From Gordoniibacillus kamchatkensis (GTDB lineage Bacteria; Bacillota; Bacilli; Paenibacillales; NBRC-103111): 45,012 nt of DNA. Position 1 is the stretch's first letter. The number at the start of each line of letters is the position of its first letter. The stretch covers positions 1 to 45,012 of the forward strand of contig NZ_JXAK01000058.1 in assembly GCF_000829455.1 (NCBI RefSeq), written 5' to 3'. A program made the position numbers and the translations under genes. Under the pieces are notes generated by a model. That model had not been told where the DNA came from. It did not search any database and saw only the letters and a program-made list of their open reading frames with translations. Positions 41,828-45,012 of the stretch are shown here, piece by piece.

Positions 41828-42848
41828 ATGAATTACCGGCATGTCGGAAAAACCGGTTTGCGCGTCAGCGAGCTTTGCTTGGGAGCGATGACGTTCGGAC
41901 GCGAGACGAGCGAAGCGGACAGCTTTCGCATTATGGACCGATTCGTGGATGCGGGAGGGAACTTCATCGATACGGCCGACGTTTACACGCGGGGCGCATC
42001 CGAGCAAATCGTAGGCAAGTGGCTGAAGACGAAGCAGCGCGACGATATTGTCGTTGCGACGAAAGTGCGTTTTGCCATGGGCGAGGGGCCTAATGACGTC
42101 GGCGTCAGCCGCAAGCATATTATGGCCGGACTTGAGGCGAGCCTGCGCCGCCTTGGAACCGATTACATCGATCTGTATCAAGTGCATGCATGGGATCCGA
42201 AGACGCCGCTGGAAGAAACCTTGGGCACGTTGAACGATCTCGTCCGGCGCGGCTACGTACGCTACATCGGGGCAAGCAATTATCGCGGATGGCAGCTGCA
42301 AAAGGCGATCGATCTGTGCAAGCGCAGCGGTTGGGACAGCTTCGTCTGCCTGCAGCCGCAATACAATTTGCTGACGAGAGCGACGGAATTCGAATTGATT
42401 CCGGTCTGTTTGAACGAAGGCGTCGGCGTTATTCCGTGGAGCCCGTTGCGTGGCGGCTGGCTGAGCGGCAAATACCGCCGCGGTTTATCCGCACCGCCGG
42501 AAGGCACTCGCGTCGCGGAAGCGGAGAAAAAGCTGGGGCGAATCGTGGGGCAAATACAACAATGAATTCACCTGGAACATTATCGACGAGCTGGTGGCCG
42601 TTGCCGAAGAAGCCGAGAAGACCCCGGCGCAAGTCGCCATCAACTGGCTGCTGCAAAAGCCGGGCGTGACCGCTCCGATTATCGGCACCCGCACGATGGA
42701 ACAGCTGGAGAACAATCTCGGCGCCGCCGGCTGGTCGCTCACGGCAGAGCAGATGGAGCGGCTGGACCGGGCCAGTGCCTTGCCGGTATCGTACCCGTAT
42801 GACGCCGCAGCGGAAAATCAGCAGCGTGCAGGACGTGATTACGAATAG
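41828..42848 (+). pseudogene. Aldo/keto reductase, with a 1-nt frameshift
   Basis: NADPH-dependent oxidoreductase of the AKR family. The first frame carries [16 protein letters not shown], the catalytic DTADVY region (Asp and Tyr), a lysine in VVATKVRF, and YQVHAWD (His). In the run 42527-42533 (AAAAAGC) one extra base shifts the frame. The rest ([38 protein letters not shown]) continues to TAG 42846-42848. Read through it is ~340 residues, complete. Likely a sequencing error. AAGGAGGAGAG precedes ATG 41828. Confidence 0.92.
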
Positions 42849-42862
42849 TCTGGGTTGATGTC

Positions 42863-42914
42863 AAAAAAGCTTGATCGGGAAGCCGCTGCGGGCGTGCCCG
42901 ATCAAGCTTTTTTG
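42863..42914 (+). terminator. Strong intrinsic terminator after the aldo/keto reductase
   Basis: Perfect 17-bp stem, 42863-42879 (AAAAAAGCTTGATCGGG) and 42897-42913, with the T6 run built into the 3' arm. Confidence 0.93.
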
Positions 42915-42979
42915 GCTGCGGCCGGAATTTTCTCGTAGTGCTGTCAAGGGAGTCTATGGTAAAATTCGCTTGTCTTTCA

Positions 42980-42999
42980 TGTTTTCTGGAAAACACATA
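42980..42999. promoter_or_regulatory. Near-palindrome upstream of the fused permease gene
   Basis: GTTTTC-TG-GAAAAC at the centre, widened to ATGTTTTCTGGAAAACACAT, lies ~35 nt before the permease start, a plausible operator. A TGGTAAAAT extended -10-like sequence lies just upstream (near 42957-42965) but has no clear -35 box. Confidence 0.35.
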
Positions 43000-43029
43000 A
43001 GATCGTAACAGGGAAGGTGAGGTCATGCT

Positions 43030-44766
43030 GTGGAAACTCCTGCGCTTCATGACAGCGAATACGTTCCGGCTGCGCCTGCAGGCGTTTGGCGCCGCATCTG
43101 GAAGTACAAGCTGCATTACGTCATCGTCATTCCGGCGATGCTGCTTATTTTCCTCTTCAAGCTGTTTCCGCTCTTCGCCGGGATATTGATGTCGTTCAAG
43201 GACTATCGCCCGTTTCGGGGGATGTTCGGCAGCCCTTGGGTCGGGCTCGGCAATTTCGCCAAGCTGTTCGAGGCAACCCAATTCCGCAATGCGCTTGCCA
43301 ATACGCTTATTTTCAAGCTGGAGTATGTGGCGGCCACGGGCATTTTATCGCTCGTAGTAGCGTTAGCCGTAAGCAGCATCATGTCGCGCCGGGTAAGGAA
43401 TATCGTATCCGTGCTCGCCCTTGCCCCGTATTTCATCCCTTCGGCTGTCGCGGCTTACGCTGTCATGCTGGCGCTGATGCCGGAGCGGCTCGAGAACTTC
43501 GGGCTGCATTTTTTCGTTTTGGGCGACCCCGGGCTGTTCCGGCCTATGTTGGTCATCGTGGAAGCGTTCAAAACGTGCGGCATTCCGATCATGATGATAC
43601 TCGCTGCCATCGGCTCCAGGAAGGCGGCAACGGCACCGGACGGCGGGGACGGCGCAATGCGGGGAGAGAGCTGGGCGAAAACTCATATGATCCCTGCGCT
43701 TCGCGTCATTTCCGCGTTTGCGGTGCTTCAGTTATCCGCCGTCCTTTCCACGGATTTTGACCTCTTGGTCAATTTGATTAACCCCCTTGTACGTGAAACT
43801 TCGGAGACGCTCGAGACTTACGCGTATATGGAGGGGCTGCTTATGGGACGATATGCCACAGCCAGTGCAGCTTGGCTGCTGCAATTCGCCGTTCAAGCCG
43901 TATGCACGCTTGTCGCTTACTTTTTGTTAAAACGCGTCTGCTATACAGACCTCTTCTACCGCACCGAACGATCAAACGGCATGGGGGCGTACAGCAAGGG
44001 GAGGAATGCGGCGGGCATTGCCGTTTCGGCTATTTTCTCGCTTGTTGTGCTTGCCGCTATCTATTATATTTGCCTATATCCGTTTACCGTCCACAGCGCT
44101 TTCGGCGCAAGCGTCTGGAGGGCGTTGCCGGCAACCCGGTATTTGGGATTTATGCTGATTTGTTTTGCCGCCGTTATCGTCAATCTGTTCATAACCATAA
44201 CGCTCGCTTACCCTTTGACGGTCAAAGATTTGCCGGGACGCCGCGCTTATAAAGCGATTTTGCTGATCGCAATGGCAGCCGGAGCCGGTACGTCCTTGCC
44301 CGAGTTTCTTCTGGCAAAAAGCATGGGGATGGTTGGCACCATGTACCCGCAAATGGTTTTCGGCATCTTTGCAATCATCAATGTTTTTGTCGTCAAAAGC
44401 ATATTCAACAGCAAGTACGCGGAGCTGAAAGAACGGGCGGCGGCGGCAGGGCGGGGGGAGCTGCACAGCTTTTTCGCTCTGTTCCTCCCTAAAATGTGGA
44501 AGCCTCTGATCGCGCTTGGCGTGCTGCAGTTCGTCTCTTTGTGGAACGGCTATCAATTGCCGCTTCTTTATACGGTCAGACCGGATGCCGGTTCTCCGCT
44601 TATCGCCCTTCATAGCCTGTCAATCGGCAAAGACGTTGTCCCGTTCGGCGATCCGGCTATCCTGCAGCTGGCTGCCGTCATTTGCGTGCCGCCGCTTGCG
44701 CTGCTGCTCATTTTCCGCAAATGGCTCACGTCCGAAGTGCTGATCGGCCAAACGAGGAAGCTGTAA
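43030..44766 (+). CDS. Fused CUT1 ABC permease (LplB-like and YtcP/LplC-like halves in one chain)
   Basis: A 578-residue membrane protein, about twice the length of one CUT1 permease. Residues ~20-310 follow the LplB plan (KYKLHYVIVIPAMLLIFLFKLFP, FKDYRPFRG), ending in KRVCYTDLFYR-like sequence. Residues ~320-578 follow the YtcP/LplC plan (VVLAAIYYICLYPFTV), with a C-terminal SEVLIGQTRKL. The coupling loop is degenerate in the first half (RKAATAPDGGDGAM in place of EAA) and retained in the second (ELKERAAAAGRGEL). No frameshift or stop separates the halves. The start is GTG 43030 with GGTGAGG upstream. No binding protein or ATPase is seen nearby. Confidence 0.8.
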   Translation: METPALHDSEYVPAAPAGVWRRIWKYKLHYVIVIPAMLLIFLFKLFPLFAGILMSFKDYRPFRGMFGSPWVGLGNFAKLFEATQFRNALANTLIFKLEYVAATGILSLVVALAVSSIMSRRVRNIVSVLALAPYFIPSAVAAYAVMLALMPERLENFGLHFFVLGDPGLFRPMLVIVEAFKTCGIPIMMILAAIGSRKAATAPDGGDGAMRGESWAKTHMIPALRVISAFAVLQLSAVLSTDFDLLVNLINPLVRETSETLETYAYMEGLLMGRYATASAAWLLQFAVQAVCTLVAYFLLKRVCYTDLFYRTERSNGMGAYSKGRNAAGIAVSAIFSLVVLAAIYYICLYPFTVHSAFGASVWRALPATRYLGFMLICFAAVIVNLFITITLAYPLTVKDLPGRRAYKAILLIAMAAGAGTSLPEFLLAKSMGMVGTMYPQMVFGIFAIINVFVVKSIFNSKYAELKERAAAAGRGELHSFFALFLPKMWKPLIALGVLQFVSLWNGYQLPLLYTVRPDAGSPLIALHSLSIGKDVVPFGDPAILQLAAVICVPPLALLLIFRKWLTSEVLIGQTRKL

Positions 44767-44779
44767 GGAGCTCGAATGC

Positions 44780-44912
44780 GGACGGAATGTCATGTTGCAT
44801 GAAAATTAGCCGATAACTCATCGAGAAGGCGAATTATCCCTCCTGCGGGATAGCGGAATTTTGTTCCGTTATTGGCTTATTTCCCGGGTATTTCCCCAAA
44901 TTAGAGGAAAAA
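44780..44912. repeat. Hairpin-rich repeat-like intergenic block
   Basis: Several nested inverted repeats: an outer GCCGATAAC / GTTATTGGC (one mismatch), inner ATCCC-TCCTGC-GGGAT and CGGAA-TTTTG-TTCCG. I recall similar TAGCGGAATTTTGTTCC-type repeats as common in Paenibacillus genomes, but this is from memory. No gene is present in this block. Confidence 0.5.
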
Positions 44913-44928
44913 TTGCAGTTAGAATAAA

Positions 44929-45012
44929 AAGTGGACACTCCGATAAGGGAATTAGATAATAATCCTACGAAACAAAGGGAGTGTCCACTTATGGGAGAAC
45001 AGCGTCAACGAT
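44929..45012 (+). mobile_element. Left end of an IS3-like insertion sequence (partial)
   Basis: It begins near the terminal-repeat-like AGTGGACACTCC (44930-44941). The transposase gene starts at 44991 and the element runs off the window. A perfect 13-bp inverted copy, GGAGTGTCCACTT (44978-44990), sits right before the start codon, so a stem-loop in the mRNA could limit transposase translation (inference). Confidence 0.65.
44991..45012 (+). CDS. IS3-family OrfA transposase, first seven codons only
   Basis: ATG 44991 then GEQRQR, cut by the window edge, with AAAGGGAG upstream. I recall Paenibacillus IS3-type OrfA proteins starting MGEQRQR-like. The assignment rests on this and the preceding inverted repeat. 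Confidence 0.6.

Noticed and set aside
1-45012. CRISPR arrays, tRNA and rRNA genes, prophage genes
   Set aside because: I found no regularly spaced repeats, no cloverleaf-like tRNA sequence, no rRNA segment and no phage genes in either strand.

Overview
The window looks like the chromosome of a GC-rich, endospore-former-type Firmicute of the Paenibacillaceae (Paenibacillus/Cohnella-like). The evidence is strong GGAGG ribosome sites, frequent TTG/GTG starts, sigma-A promoters, lipoprotein solute-binding proteins, several CUT1 sugar transporters with no ATPase of their own, LacI/RpiR/YtrA-type regulators, and a motAB pair. This is inference from gene style; no rRNA or other marker gene is present. 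Almost every gene is on the + strand.

Region 1 (1-13880) is a peptide or modified-amino-acid uptake and breakdown locus. It holds the end of one dipeptide-type permease pair, a BNR-repeat protein paired with a MoaD/ThiS-like protein, and a YheO/DauR-type regulator behind a clear promoter. Then come a DppD/DppF ATPase pair, a deacetylase-type amidohydrolase, a second DppA/B/C set, a threonine-synthase-like PLP enzyme, an M20 peptidase, a cytoplasmic beta-lactamase-fold hydrolase and RidA. Together they read as import of a peptide-like or acylated compound, hydrolysis, PLP chemistry, and removal of reactive enamines by RidA.

Region 2 (13880-16030) has two terminators, a doubtful 46-residue ORF and motA-motB behind a sigma-D-like promoter. 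Region 3 (16030-19460) is visibly AT-richer: a decayed GNAT pseudogene on the minus strand, then a self-regulated permease / YtrA-type GntR / ABC ATPase / small membrane protein operon, closed by terminators.

Region 4 (19600-25480) is a sugar-type operon: tandem GNAT, binding protein, two permeases, PIG-L-type deacetylase and RpiR regulator. Region 5 (25640-30580) holds two permeases, a binding protein, a glycerophosphodiester phosphodiesterase and an MgtC-like protein, suggesting a Ugp-like glycerophosphodiester system. Region 6 (30600-40400) has two LacI regulators, palindromic operators, a complete Pot-like ABC transporter, a CehA/McbA-type PHP hydrolase, an atypical GDPD and two unrecognised proteins. 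Region 7 (40400-45012) has a Nudix hydrolase, a P-loop kinase-like gene, an aldo/keto reductase, an unusual single-chain fusion of two CUT1 permeases, a repeat-like hairpin block and the left end of an IS3-like element.

Two window-wide observations matter. First, six otherwise intact genes each carry one 1-nt frameshift, mostly in short homopolymers, which looks like sequencing or assembly error. Second, a structured repeat of about 120 bp occurs twice (27405-27532 and 31836-31950).
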